Of a stretch of DNA of 64,000 nt, positions 51,264 through 60,102 are shown piece after piece. The notes beneath the pieces were generated by a model that saw only the letters and a program-made list of their open reading frames with translations, searched no databases and was not told the origin of the DNA. Origin of the DNA: Phytopseudomonas daroniae (lineage in GTDB: Bacteria > Pseudomonadota > Gammaproteobacteria > Pseudomonadales > Pseudomonadaceae); NCBI RefSeq assembly GCF_004327285.1, contig NZ_QJUI01000018.1:46314-110313 (forward strand), read 5' to 3'. The number at the start of each line of letters is the position of its first letter. Positions within the stretch are counted from its first letter, which is position 1. A program made the position numbers and the translations under genes.

Positions 51264-52259
51264 ATGACTGCACTCGCGAAACTTCCCTTTTCCGTTCTCG
51301 ATCTGGCGCCGATCCGCGACACCGGCAGCCCGCAGCAGGCGCTGCATAATTCCCTGGCCTTGGCCAGGCATGTCGAGTCTCTGGACTTCAATCGCTTCTG
51401 GGTCGCTGAACACCACAACATGGACGGTATCGCCAGCTCCGCGACCGCGGTGCTGCTCGGTTATCTGGCGGCCGGCACCTCGCGCATTCGTCTGGGTTCC
51501 GGTGGGGTGATGCTGCCCAACCACGCGCCGCTGGTGATCGCCGAGCAGTTCGGCACGCTGGCGACCCTGTATCCGGGGCGGATCGAACTGGGCCTGGGCC
51601 GCGCACCCGGCGCCGATCAGTTCACTGCCCAGGCTCTGCGTCGCGAGCGTTCCGGCAGCGCCGACGATTTCCCTCAGGACGTCGCCGAACTGCAGCGCTA
51701 TCTCGGCCCGCGCACGCCGGATCAACGGGTCATCGCCGTGCCAGGCACCGGCACCAACGTACCGATCTGGCTGCTCGGTTCCAGCCTGTTCAGTGCCCAA
51801 CTGGCAGGCGAACTGGGTTTGCCCTACGCCTTTGCCTCGCACTTCGCGCCGCGCTACGTGCACGAGGCCATCCGCATCTATCGCAACACTTTCAAGCCGT
51901 CCGAGGTGCTCGACAAGCCTTACGTAATGCTCGGCGTGCCGCTGATGGCTGCAGATACGGACGAGCAGGCCCAGTATCTGGCGACCTCGGCCTACCAGCG
52001 CATTCTCTCGCTGATTCGCGGCCAGAGCCTGGTGCAGCGTCCGCCGGTGGAGTCGATGGAAGGCCTGTGGCTGCCCCACGAGCGAGATGCCGTCGGCAGT
52101 TTCCTCGGCATGGCGGTGATCGGCGGCCCTCAGAAGATCCGTGCGCGGCTGGACGTGCTGCTGGAGCAGACCCAGGCCGACGAACTGATCTTCACCTGCG
52201 ACCACTACGACTTCGCCGATCGCCAGCATGCCTTCGATATCCTCGCCGGGCTGCGTTGA
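51264..52259 (+). CDS. LLM-class flavin-dependent oxidoreductase (YhbW-like)
   Basis: A 331-residue luciferase-like TIM-barrel flavoenzyme. RFWVAEHHNMDGIASSATAVLLGYLAAGTSRIRLGSGGVMLPNHAPLVIAEQFGTL is the typical MsnO8/YhbW pattern, and ELGLGRAPG is conserved. The family uses FMNH2 and oxygen; the substrate is not predictable. It has no partner reductase nearby. It is preceded by a long non-coding spacer after DUF1161 copy 1. Confidence 0.88.
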   Translation: MTALAKLPFSVLDLAPIRDTGSPQQALHNSLALARHVESLDFNRFWVAEHHNMDGIASSATAVLLGYLAAGTSRIRLGSGGVMLPNHAPLVIAEQFGTLATLYPGRIELGLGRAPGADQFTAQALRRERSGSADDFPQDVAELQRYLGPRTPDQRVIAVPGTGTNVPIWLLGSSLFSAQLAGELGLPYAFASHFAPRYVHEAIRIYRNTFKPSEVLDKPYVMLGVPLMAADTDEQAQYLATSAYQRILSLIRGQSLVQRPPVESMEGLWLPHERDAVGSFLGMAVIGGPQKIRARLDVLLEQTQADELIFTCDHYDFADRQHAFDILAGLR

Positions 52260-52430
52260 TCGGGAACGTTGTAGCCGCTCCGCACCGCCCGCAAGCGAGC
52301 GCCTGGCAGGTGTACTGCTGGCGCGCTTGATCCGAAGCAGGTGCGGCGTGACTGCGGAGTCCAAAAAACTCGAACTTGCCAGGCTGCTGTCTCTCTGAAC
52401 TCTGTACCCCTCATCAACAGGAGCATAGAG

Positions 52431-52856
52431 ATGAAGAAGACAGCATCGGCCCATTGGCAGGGCGGCATCAAAGACGGCAAGGGCACCCTATCCACCCAGA
52501 GCGGCGCTCTCTCCGAGCAGCCCTACGGCTTCAATACCCGATTCGAAGACAAGTCCGGCACCAACCCTGAAGAGCTGATCGGCGCTGCACATGCCGGTTG
52601 TTTCTCCATGGCGTTGTCCAAGGAACTGGGCGAAGCTGGCATGACTGCCGAAAGTATCGACACCAAGGCCGAAGTTACCCTCGACAAGCAGGATGGTGGC
52701 TTTGCCATCACCGCCGTGCACCTGTCGCTGAAGGCCAGGGTGCCGGGCGCTGACCGTGGCGCATTCGAGAAGGCGGTAGAAACCGCCAAGACCGGTTGCC
52801 CGGTATCCAAGGTCTTGAACGCGGAAATCACCCTGGAGGTGGTGCTGGAAGCCTGA
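52431..52856 (+). CDS. OsmC family peroxiredoxin-like protein
   Basis: A 141-residue protein of the OsmC/Ohr superfamily, closest to OsmC. The two reactive cysteines are Cys57 in GAAHAGCFSMAL and Cys123 in AKTGCPVSKVL, and it has the PYGFNTRFED insertion typical of OsmC. It reduces organic or lipid hydroperoxides. AGGAG precedes ATG 52431; a longer in-frame start at 52341 is rejected. osmC genes are usually under RpoS-type stress control; no promoter was assigned. Confidence 0.93.
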   Translation: MKKTASAHWQGGIKDGKGTLSTQSGALSEQPYGFNTRFEDKSGTNPEELIGAAHAGCFSMALSKELGEAGMTAESIDTKAEVTLDKQDGGFAITAVHLSLKARVPGADRGAFEKAVETAKTGCPVSKVLNAEITLEVVLEA

Positions 52857-52880
52857 CCGCCTTTTCAGCACCTCTGCACT

Positions 52881-52910
52881 TCAGTCGCGACGCCCGTCGC
52901 GGCTGAAGCC
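52881..52910. repeat. REP-like palindrome after the OsmC gene
   Basis: TTCAGTCGCGACG and CGTCGCGGCTGAA form an imperfect 13-bp stem around CC, with CTGAAGCCGC following. This is the second common Pseudomonas REP type. It lies between the convergent OsmC and lipoprotein genes and may end both transcripts. Confidence 0.7.
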
Positions 52911-52927
52911 GCTTCTCGCAAAACCGC

Positions 52928-53347
52928 TCAGAAACTCCCGCAGCGCAGATTCTTGCCGCGCGCCAGCACGTTGCGCTCGGCGTCGTAGAGAATCGCCTGG
53001 CCGCGCATCACCACCGAGCGCGCCTCGACGCGATAGCGTTGACCGGCCTGGAAGTCGTCGTAGCGAATGCGGATATCACAGGTCAGCTGCTGCGGCTCGG
53101 ACATCATCGATGTGCCGCCCCCGCCACTGACTTCGAAGCGGAAGCGCATCTCCAGCTCATGAGCCCCCGGGGTGACCTGAAAGTAGCGTCCGTCATTGAC
53201 ACGCTGGCGATCCAGACGCTCGGCCATCAGCAGGTCGATGCCTTCACCCTTGAGATCCACCCACGCCATGTTCGGGTCGGCGGCCGGCAGAGGTGAGGCG
53301 CAGGCACCGAGCAATAACAGGCTGGCGAGCAAGAGGGGCTGGCGCAT
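52928..53347 (-). CDS. Small predicted lipoprotein, hypothetical
   Basis: A 139-residue protein with a lipoprotein signal: MRQPLLLASLLLLGACASP, lipobox LGAC with Cys16. The mature part is mostly beta: MAWVDLKGEGIDLLMAERLD, GAHELEMRFRFEVSGGGG, TCDIRIRYDDF and RYRVEARSVVMRGQAILYD, and ends NLRCGSF. No known family was recognised. GGGAG precedes ATG 53347; the longer frame to 53464 has no signal character. It is divergent from the metallopeptidase-like gene. Confidence 0.8.
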   Translation of the reverse strand: MRQPLLLASLLLLGACASPLPAADPNMAWVDLKGEGIDLLMAERLDRQRVNDGRYFQVTPGAHELEMRFRFEVSGGGGTSMMSEPQQLTCDIRIRYDDFQAGQRYRVEARSVVMRGQAILYDAERNVLARGKNLRCGSF

Positions 53348-53440
53348 CGTGGTGTCTCCCGTGGAGCGCGTACTGCAGGAGCTGCAGTATCGCGCAAAAG
53401 CATCCGCGACTTCGCGGTAGGATGAGGCGTTTACCCCCAC

Positions 53441-54562
53441 ATGACGATGGCCATGCCCGAGCATTGCACCTCCTATCTTGTCGACCTGTCACGCCGCGCG
53501 ACGGTTCCCCTGTTCGCGCTGCTGCTGACGGCTTGCAGCACGGTCGATTACTACGGGCAGTTGGCCCGTGGACAGCTGCAGTTGCTGCATGCGCGGCAAC
53601 CGGTGCAGACGCTGATCGAGGATCGATCGACGGATCCGCAACTGCGCCAGCGCCTGGCGCTGTCCCAGCAGGCGCGCAGCTTCGCCAGTGAGCACCTGGG
53701 GCTGCCGGACAATCGCAGCTACCGGCTTTACGCCGATCTGCAGCGGCCATTCGTGGTATGGAACCTGTTCGCCACGCCGGAGTTTTCCCTGCAGCCGCGA
53801 CTGCATTGCTTTCCGATCGCGGGCTGCGTGGCCTATCGCGGTTTCTATGATCAGAACCGAGCCCGCGGTGCGGCGGCGCTGCTCGATGTGCAGGGATTGG
53901 ACACTTACCTGGGTGGCGTCGAAGCCTATTCGACCCTGGGCTGGTTCGATGATCCGATCCTCAATACCATGCTGCGCTGGAGCGACGAGCGCCTGGTCGC
54001 GGTGATCTTCCACGAGCTGGCGCACCAGCAGTACTACCTGGCTGGCGACACGGCCTTCAACGAGTCCTACGCCACCTTCGTCGAACAGGAAGGCTTGCGC
54101 CAATGGCGTGCCGCGCGAGGCTTGCCGGCCCCGAAGGCGCTGGGCGTTCTGCCTCGCGAGCAGTTCACCGAGCTGGTGCTGGGCAGCCGTGCACGCCTGG
54201 AAACCCTGTATGCCAGCGACCTGGACGCCGAGGCGATGCGTGCCGGCAAACAGGCCGAGTTCGACCGCCTGCGTGACGAATACCGGCAACTGCGCGCCAC
54301 GCAATGGAAAGGCGTCGGTTATTACGACGGCTGGATCAACGGGCCACTGAACAATGCCAAGCTGCTGCCCTTTGGGCTGTATGATCGCTGGGTGCCGGCG
54401 TTCGCCAGCCTGTTCCGCGAGGTCGAAGGCCACTGGCCGGCGTTCTATCGTAGGGTCGCCGAGTTGGGCGCCTTGCCCGCCGACGAGCGACTGACACAAC
54501 TGCAGGCGCTGGATGTTGTCCGAGAGGAACGAAGTAGGCACAACACAGAGGATGGGTCGTGA
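53441..54562 (+). CDS. Predicted aminopeptidase, PF10023-type metallopeptidase lipoprotein
   Basis: A 373-residue protein with a lipoprotein signal (VPLFALLLTACST). The zinc motif is HExxH in VIFHELAHQQYYLAG, followed by the third-ligand candidate in FNESYATFVEQEG, as in the DUF2265/PF10023 putative aminopeptidase family. It is probably anchored in the outer-membrane inner leaflet. Three near-adjacent ATGs (53441, 53447, 53453) make the exact start uncertain. Its stop overlaps the following DUF1161 gene as TGATG, so they are coupled. Confidence 0.8.
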   Translation: MTMAMPEHCTSYLVDLSRRATVPLFALLLTACSTVDYYGQLARGQLQLLHARQPVQTLIEDRSTDPQLRQRLALSQQARSFASEHLGLPDNRSYRLYADLQRPFVVWNLFATPEFSLQPRLHCFPIAGCVAYRGFYDQNRARGAAALLDVQGLDTYLGGVEAYSTLGWFDDPILNTMLRWSDERLVAVIFHELAHQQYYLAGDTAFNESYATFVEQEGLRQWRAARGLPAPKALGVLPREQFTELVLGSRARLETLYASDLDAEAMRAGKQAEFDRLRDEYRQLRATQWKGVGYYDGWINGPLNNAKLLPFGLYDRWVPAFASLFREVEGHWPAFYRRVAELGALPADERLTQLQALDVVREERSRHNTEDGS

Positions 54563-54816
54563 TGAAAGGATGGACGGCAGTGATGCTGGTGCTTGGCCTG
54601 ATGGGCAGCAATGCCTGGGCCGCACCCAAGTCGTGCGAAGAGCTCAAGCAGGAGATCGAGGTGAAGATCCAGGCCGCTGGCGTGTCCAGCTATACACTGG
54701 AAATCGTGCCGAACGAAGAGGTCGAGGACGACAGCATGGTGATCGGCACCTGCGACAACGGCAGCCGCAAGGTGATCTATCAGCGCAATGACCTGACCGG
54801 TTCGAGGATGATGTAG
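54562..54816 (+). CDS. DUF1161 small exported protein, copy 2
   Basis: An 84-residue protein with a signal peptide (VMLVLGLMGSNAWAA) and DUF1161 motifs SCEELKQEIEVKIQAAGV, SYTLEIV and VIGTCDNGSRKVIYQRN. It is close to copy 1 (50881-51102) but has a longer C-terminal tail. The start ATG at 54562 overlaps the aminopeptidase stop (TGATG), and GAGG lies upstream. Confidence 0.85.
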   Translation: MKGWTAVMLVLGLMGSNAWAAPKSCEELKQEIEVKIQAAGVSSYTLEIVPNEEVEDDSMVIGTCDNGSRKVIYQRNDLTGSRMM

Positions 54817-54835
54817 CGGCCGAAGTCGCTACCGC

Positions 54836-55483
54836 TTAGCCGGCGAACGCCTGGTGCAACTGCGCCAGCGTCTGAAAGTGATGGGCCGGCCGTTCGCCGC
54901 TCAGTTCTCCCTGGCTGCCAAAGCCGTAACCCACCGCTACAGCGCTCAGGCCGTTGCTGTGAGCGCCGATCAGGTCGTGCTTGCGGTCGCCGATCATCAA
55001 GGTGTCGGTCGGGCTCAGACCTTCCTGCTGCAACAGATGTGCGATCAGCTCCACCTTGTTGGTGCGCGTGCCATCCAGTTCGCTGCCGTAAATCGCCTTG
55101 AAGTAGTGGCCGAAATCGAAGTGGCGGGCGATCTCGGTGGCGAACACAGTGGGCTTGCTGGTGGCGATATACAGCGTGCGCCCCTGCTCGCGCAGCAGTT
55201 GCAATAGCTCGACGATGCCCTCGAATACCTGATTCTCGTACAGCCCGACTTCGCGAAAACGCACCCGGTAGTGATTCACCGCATCCCAGGCGCGCGCCTC
55301 GCTGAGGCTGTAAGTCTGCATGAAGCACTGCAGCAGCGGCGGGCCGATGAAATGCTCCAGGGCCTGCAGATCTGGCTCATGGATATCCAGCTGCGTCAGG
55401 GCGTATTGCACCGAACGGGTGATGCCTTCACGCGGATCGGTCAGGGTGCCGTCGAGGTCGAAGAGAAGGGTGCTCTGCTGCAT
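54836..55483 (-). CDS. HAD-IA phosphoglycolate-phosphatase-like hydrolase
   Basis: A 215-residue HAD phosphatase. Motif I is LLFDLDGTLTDPREG (Asp9, Asp11), motif II YIATSKPT, motif III Lys in RTNKVELIAHLL, motif IV IGDRKHDLIGA. The helical cap between motifs I and II puts it in the Gph/PGP subgroup. ATG at 55483 is used because the fold begins there. It is convergent with DUF1161 copy 2. Confidence 0.88.
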   Translation of the reverse strand: MQQSTLLFDLDGTLTDPREGITRSVQYALTQLDIHEPDLQALEHFIGPPLLQCFMQTYSLSEARAWDAVNHYRVRFREVGLYENQVFEGIVELLQLLREQGRTLYIATSKPTVFATEIARHFDFGHYFKAIYGSELDGTRTNKVELIAHLLQQEGLSPTDTLMIGDRKHDLIGAHSNGLSAVAVGYGFGSQGELSGERPAHHFQTLAQLHQAFAG

Positions 55484-55545
55484 GGGGAATGTCCGCTGGC
55501 CTGAATCGGCGCGAATTGTCCCGCAGCGCAAGCGTTTCCGGCAAC

Positions 55546-56511
55546 TCAGACCCGTGTCGGGCGATAGATCCAGCGCAGGCTCAGACGCGTCAGCGGCCAG
55601 AGCAGTGCCAGCAGCAGGAGGCCGAACAGCAGCATGACCGCCAGGGCCGTTCGCTCCGAGCCGATATACAGAACCAGCGCCAGTACTATGCAGAGCACCA
55701 CGGCGGCGACCAGCCACATGGCCATGCAAGCCAGCACGCTCGCCAGCAGGCGGCCGATGGCGAGTCGCGGTAGCTGTGGCGGCAGGGCGCCGTGGGCCGC
55801 GACCAGCGCTATCAGTCCATACACCAGGCCGGCGGCGCTGCTGGCAGCATGCAGCCACTCCATGCCATAAGGGTTGATGACCGCCATCGGTAGCAGTGCC
55901 AGCAGCTTCGTATAAATCACTGCGAAGCACAGGCCGAAGGCCAGCGCGACTTCACCTCGGCCGATCAGGCTGGCACCGGCGTCGACCCGTGCCGTGCGGC
56001 GCATCAGGTGCAGGCTCAGCCAGAGCGGCAGCAGCGTCGCCAGGAGGAAATACACAAAGTCCAATGGCTGCATCAGTATCGTCGGGGAGATGCCATGGCT
56101 TCCTTCGTACAGCCACGGCATCAACCGGCCCCACAGCATGCTGTAGAGCATGCCGACCAACACCAAGGCAATGAAATAGAGACCGACGTAGAGCGCGATC
56201 AGTCGTTCGGGGTGGGCGAACCGTGCCAGGTCGCGACGTTGCATGAAATAACGGGTGAGCAGTAGCGCACTGCAAGCGTCTATCAGCAGCGCATAGAACC
56301 AGAAGGGGACGATATGCAGAATGTTGTCCAGATAGCCCTGCAGGTGATCGGGCTCCATGGAAAACCACATGGTTGCGAACTTGAGCAGCAGGCCAGCCAG
56401 GCTGCACAACAAGGCCACGGCCATCATTTGCAGGGGTAGCCGTGATGCTGGCTGTGTCGCAGGGACAGGGTCGGGGTTCGCCTGGGGAATGGCGTAGGGG
56501 TTGCTGTGCAT
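55546..56511 (-). CDS. Multi-pass membrane protein, hypothetical
   Basis: A 321-residue protein with about eight hydrophobic segments and a polar, Pro-rich N-terminus (SNPYAIPQANPDPVPATQPA). It contains FWFYALLIDACSALLLTRYF and YVGLYFIALVLVGMLYSMLW. No family was recognised; the N-terminal 'NPYAxP' form resembles several Pseudomonas membrane proteins of unknown role. It is divergent from the macA gene across a 484-bp gap. Confidence 0.65.
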   Translation of the reverse strand: MHSNPYAIPQANPDPVPATQPASRLPLQMMAVALLCSLAGLLLKFATMWFSMEPDHLQGYLDNILHIVPFWFYALLIDACSALLLTRYFMQRRDLARFAHPERLIALYVGLYFIALVLVGMLYSMLWGRLMPWLYEGSHGISPTILMQPLDFVYFLLATLLPLWLSLHLMRRTARVDAGASLIGRGEVALAFGLCFAVIYTKLLALLPMAVINPYGMEWLHAASSAAGLVYGLIALVAAHGALPPQLPRLAIGRLLASVLACMAMWLVAAVVLCIVLALVLYIGSERTALAVMLLFGLLLLALLWPLTRLSLRWIYRPTRV

Positions 56512-56995
56512 GGCGAATCCTTTCTAGGGCACCTCTCTGGATGGTTGCAGGATAAACCGTCGAGAGGCTCGCTGCTGTGATCGCCCTACAGTCCGCGTTA
56601 CCGGGGCCAACTGGTGCGAACAGATCCCTGTCTGCTCTGATTCGATAAGCCCTCCGTGGCATCTGTCTTCGCCAAGCCATGACAGCGAGTGATCGCATTG
56701 ACGGCGGCATGGGCTTATCAGCGCTAACGTTGCCCGTGCGCATTGAAACATTTTGTTTCATTTGCTCTTGCGGCAGACGCCGGGTTTTGCGGGGCTCATT
56801 CGTCTTGGGTGGTAAGAGCCGGAAGTTTTCCCGTTCTCCATGAGTTGCACGGCGCCCGTGTAGGCGCATCGCACCTTTCACGTTGCACCTCGCCCTCGGC
56901 TGTCTGCTGCCGTCGCTTGCCTGAGTGTGAGCAGCACGGTCGGTAGGTATGGCCAGGGATGGTTATTGGATGCTCAGGCAGAGGTCGGGCCAGTC
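56512..56995. other. 484-bp gap before macA with a perfect inverted repeat
   Basis: No protein gene is supported. TGAAACA (56744-56750), spacer TTT, TGTTTCA (56754-56760) is a perfect 7-bp dyad of the kind bound by TetR-type regulators (PsrA-like GAAAC..GTTTC), about 235 bp before macA. Otherwise no terminator or repeat stands out. Confidence 0.5.
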
Positions 56996-58165
56996 ATGAC
57001 GTTTTCCCCTTTTCTCATTCGCCGGCGCTGGCTGTTCGCCGCGGTCGCGCTCGTGCCGATCATCGCCTTCGGCTGGTTGAACGGCGAACCGACGTCGGCC
57101 TACGAAACCGTTGTGGTGGGCCGCGGCGATGTCGAAGCCACGGTGGTCGCCATCGGCACCCTGCAGCCACGCTACTCGGTGGATGTCGGCGCCCAGGTGT
57201 CCGGGCAGATCATGCGTTTGCATGTGGAGCCGGGTGATCAGGTGGAAAAGGGCCAACTGCTCGCCGAGATCGACGCCAGCCTGCACGAAGCCACGGTCGA
57301 GGCCGACCGTGCCGCGCTGCTGGGGTTACGTGCACAGCTGGAAGAGCAGCAGGCACAACTGCTGCTGGCGCGTCAGCAGCACGAGCGACAAATCCACCTG
57401 GCCAGGCTCGATGCCACCCGCGAGGAAGATGTGCAGACTGCAGCCGCTGGCTACAAATCGGCCAGGGCGCGGCTCGATAACCTGCGTGCGCAGATCGCCG
57501 AAAGCCAGGCGCTGCTCAAGCGCAACGAGGCGCAACTGAGCTACACGCGCATCTACGCGCCCATCGCCGGCTCCGTGTTGGGCGTCGATGTGAAGGAGGG
57601 GCAGACCCTCAACGCCACCTACCAGACGCCCACGGTGATGCGCATCGCCGACTTGCGCAGCATGACCGGCTGGACGCGTGTTTCCGAGGCCGATATCCGC
57701 CGTGTCAAGGCAGGCCTGCCGCTGTACTTCACCACCCTCGGCGGCGATGAGCGACGCTGGCACAGCACGGTGCGCCAGGTGCTGCCCGCGCCACCGGTCA
57801 CCCCCACCGGGCAGGGTGAGGCGAGCAGCGGCGCCGCCGAACCGGAAAAGGTGGTGCAGTACACCGTGCTGTTCGAGGTGGATAACAGCGACGGCGAACT
57901 GATGCCGCAGATGACCGCCCAGGTGGTGTTCGTCACCGCCTCGGCGAAGGATGTGCTCACCGCGCCGCTGGACGCTTTGCAGGGCAAACCGGGTAATTAC
58001 CAGGTGCGCATTCTGGCCAAAGGCGAGCAGCCCGAGACACGTGCGGTGAAGGTCGGCGCCCGGGATCGCCAGGTGGCGGAGATTCTCGACGGCCTGCAGG
58101 AAGGCGAACGCCTGGTGACCGGCGAGGCGCAGGCCGAATCGGGCATGTCGAGGTTCCAGTGGTGA
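56996..58165 (+). CDS. macA: MacA/PvdR-type periplasmic adaptor protein
   Basis: A 389-residue membrane-fusion protein. The N-terminal signal anchor (RRRWLFAAVALVPIIAFGWL) is followed by a lipoyl half-motif (GTLQPRYSVDVGAQVSGQIMRLHVEPGDQVEKGQLLAEID), a long coiled coil (about 85-170) and the second lipoyl half (IYAPIAGSVLGVDVKEGQTL). It links the MacB ATPase to the outer-membrane factor. ATG at 56996 directly precedes the anchor; an in-frame start 23 codons upstream (56927) is possible. Its stop overlaps the macB start. Confidence 0.9.
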   Translation: MTFSPFLIRRRWLFAAVALVPIIAFGWLNGEPTSAYETVVVGRGDVEATVVAIGTLQPRYSVDVGAQVSGQIMRLHVEPGDQVEKGQLLAEIDASLHEATVEADRAALLGLRAQLEEQQAQLLLARQQHERQIHLARLDATREEDVQTAAAGYKSARARLDNLRAQIAESQALLKRNEAQLSYTRIYAPIAGSVLGVDVKEGQTLNATYQTPTVMRIADLRSMTGWTRVSEADIRRVKAGLPLYFTTLGGDERRWHSTVRQVLPAPPVTPTGQGEASSGAAEPEKVVQYTVLFEVDNSDGELMPQMTAQVVFVTASAKDVLTAPLDALQGKPGNYQVRILAKGEQPETRAVKVGARDRQVAEILDGLQEGERLVTGEAQAESGMSRFQW

Positions 58166-60102
58166 CCCCGCTGATCGAACTGCAGGGTATCCGGCGCACC
58201 TATGGTGGCGAAAACGGCGCGCCGGCCGTGGATGTACTACGTGGCATCAGCCTGTCGATCCAGGCCGGAGAGTTCGTCGCCATCGTCGGCACTTCCGGCT
58301 CCGGCAAGTCGACGCTGATGAACATGCTCGGCTGTCTGGATCGTCCCAGTGCCGGCAGCTACCGCTTCGCCGGCGAGGATGTGGCGGCCTTCGATGTCGA
58401 TCAACTGGCCTGGCTGCGTCGCGAGGCGTTCGGTTTCGTGTTCCAGGGCTATCACCTGATCGCCACCGAGTCCGCGCGGGAGAACGTCGAGGTACCGGCC
58501 ATCTACGCCGGCATGCCGGCCGAGCAGCGCCGCGAGCGTGCGTCTGCGCTATTGCGTCGGCTGGGGCTGGACGAGCGTCTGGAGCACCGACCGGGTCAGT
58601 TGTCCGGCGGCCAGCAACAGCGCGTATCGATTGCTCGCGCGTTGATGAACGGCGGGCGCATCATCCTCGCCGACGAACCCACCGGCGCGCTGGACAGCCG
58701 TAGCGGCAAGGAAGTGATGGCGCTGCTGCACGAGTTGGCCGACGCCGGTCACACCATCATCCTCATCACCCACGACCGCGACGTCGCCGCCCAGGCGCGG
58801 CGGGTGATCGAGATCCGCGATGGCGAGATCATCAGCGACAGTGGTGCCACCGTACCGGGCAATGCGCTACCCGCGCCGGACATGCGACAAGCCGGGCGCG
58901 ACAGCGGCGCTTCCTTCTTCAGCGAGCTGGGCGAGATGCTGCGTGGTGCCTGGCGGGTGTTGTCGATTCACCGTTTCCGCACCGCGCTGACCCTGTTGGG
59001 CATCGTCATCGGCGTGGCCTCGGTGATTGTCATGCTCGCCGTCGGTGAAGGTGCCCGCCAGAAGGTGGTCGCCGAAATGGGCGTGATGGGTGCCAACATG
59101 ATGTACGTATCCAGCGACGTGCCGCGCACTGGCGGGCCCATCGGCGTGCTTACCGAGGGCGACTTCGAGGCCATCGGCAAGCTGCGCGAAGTGGCGCGGG
59201 TGATGCCGGTGCTGCGCGATCCGGCGTTGATCCGCCACGGCCAGCAGGCGCTGCAGACCGAAGTGCTCGGCGTTGGTGAACACCTGCCGCACATTCACCG
59301 TTGGCCGGTGGCGCGTGGGCGTTTCTTCAGCGCCGCGGAGAACCGTGAAATCGCCCCGGTGGCGGTACTCGGTCATGAGGTGTACACCAGCGTGTTCCCG
59401 GATGGCAGCGATCCGCTGGGCAAGATCATCCTGATCAACAGCTCGCCCTTCGAGGTGATCGGGGTGATGAGCGAGAAGGGTAGCGAAGCGGGCGGCAACT
59501 ACCCGGACGAGCAGGTTCTGGTGCCGCACAGCACGGGCGTGGTACGGGTGTTCCCCAAGCTGCGTGACGAGAGCTATGGGGCCATCGAAGTGAAGAGCAG
59601 CGACCTGGTCGCCCAGGCCCAGGCATCGCTCGAAGAGCTGATGCTACAGCGCCACGGTCGGCAGGATTTTCGCGTCTACAACTCCGCCGCCAAGCTGCAG
59701 GCCGAGGCCAAGACGCGGCAGAGCATGACCCTGATGCTTGGCCTGATCGCTGCCGTGTCGCTATTGGTCGGCGGTATCGGCGTGATGAACGTGATGCTGA
59801 TGACGGTACGCGAGCGCACCCGCGAGATCGGCATCCGCATGGCGACCGGCGCACGGCAGCGCGACATCCTGCGCCAGTTTCTCACCGAATCGGTGCTGGT
59901 GACGCTGGTCGGTGGCAGCGTTGGCGTCGTCACCGGGTTGCTGTTCGGTGCGCTGCTGATCGCCTGGAGCGTGCCGCTGGTGTTCTCGCTGTCGGCCATG
60001 TTGCTGGCATTCGCCTGCTCGGTGGGCACCGGCCTGGTGTTCGGCTACCTGCCGGCCAGAACCGCCGCACAGCTCGACCCCGTGGTGGCGCTGGCGCAAT
60101 GA
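58159..60102 (+). CDS. macB: MacB/PvdT-type ABC exporter
   Basis: A 647-residue inner-membrane protein: N-terminal ABC ATPase (Walker A IVGTSGSGKSTLMN, signature LSGGQQQRVSIARAL, Walker B IILADEPTGALD), then four helices with a large periplasmic domain (about 295-520) and FtsX-like helices (LLVGGIGVMNVMLMTVRERT, a hallmark of MacB). It exports macrolides, peptides, heme precursors or siderophores in relatives. Translation begins at GTG 58159 or 58162, overlapping macA. Confidence 0.92.
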   Translation: MVTPLIELQGIRRTYGGENGAPAVDVLRGISLSIQAGEFVAIVGTSGSGKSTLMNMLGCLDRPSAGSYRFAGEDVAAFDVDQLAWLRREAFGFVFQGYHLIATESARENVEVPAIYAGMPAEQRRERASALLRRLGLDERLEHRPGQLSGGQQQRVSIARALMNGGRIILADEPTGALDSRSGKEVMALLHELADAGHTIILITHDRDVAAQARRVIEIRDGEIISDSGATVPGNALPAPDMRQAGRDSGASFFSELGEMLRGAWRVLSIHRFRTALTLLGIVIGVASVIVMLAVGEGARQKVVAEMGVMGANMMYVSSDVPRTGGPIGVLTEGDFEAIGKLREVARVMPVLRDPALIRHGQQALQTEVLGVGEHLPHIHRWPVARGRFFSAAENREIAPVAVLGHEVYTSVFPDGSDPLGKIILINSSPFEVIGVMSEKGSEAGGNYPDEQVLVPHSTGVVRVFPKLRDESYGAIEVKSSDLVAQAQASLEELMLQRHGRQDFRVYNSAAKLQAEAKTRQSMTLMLGLIAAVSLLVGGIGVMNVMLMTVRERTREIGIRMATGARQRDILRQFLTESVLVTLVGGSVGVVTGLLFGALLIAWSVPLVFSLSAMLLAFACSVGTGLVFGYLPARTAAQLDPVVALAQ

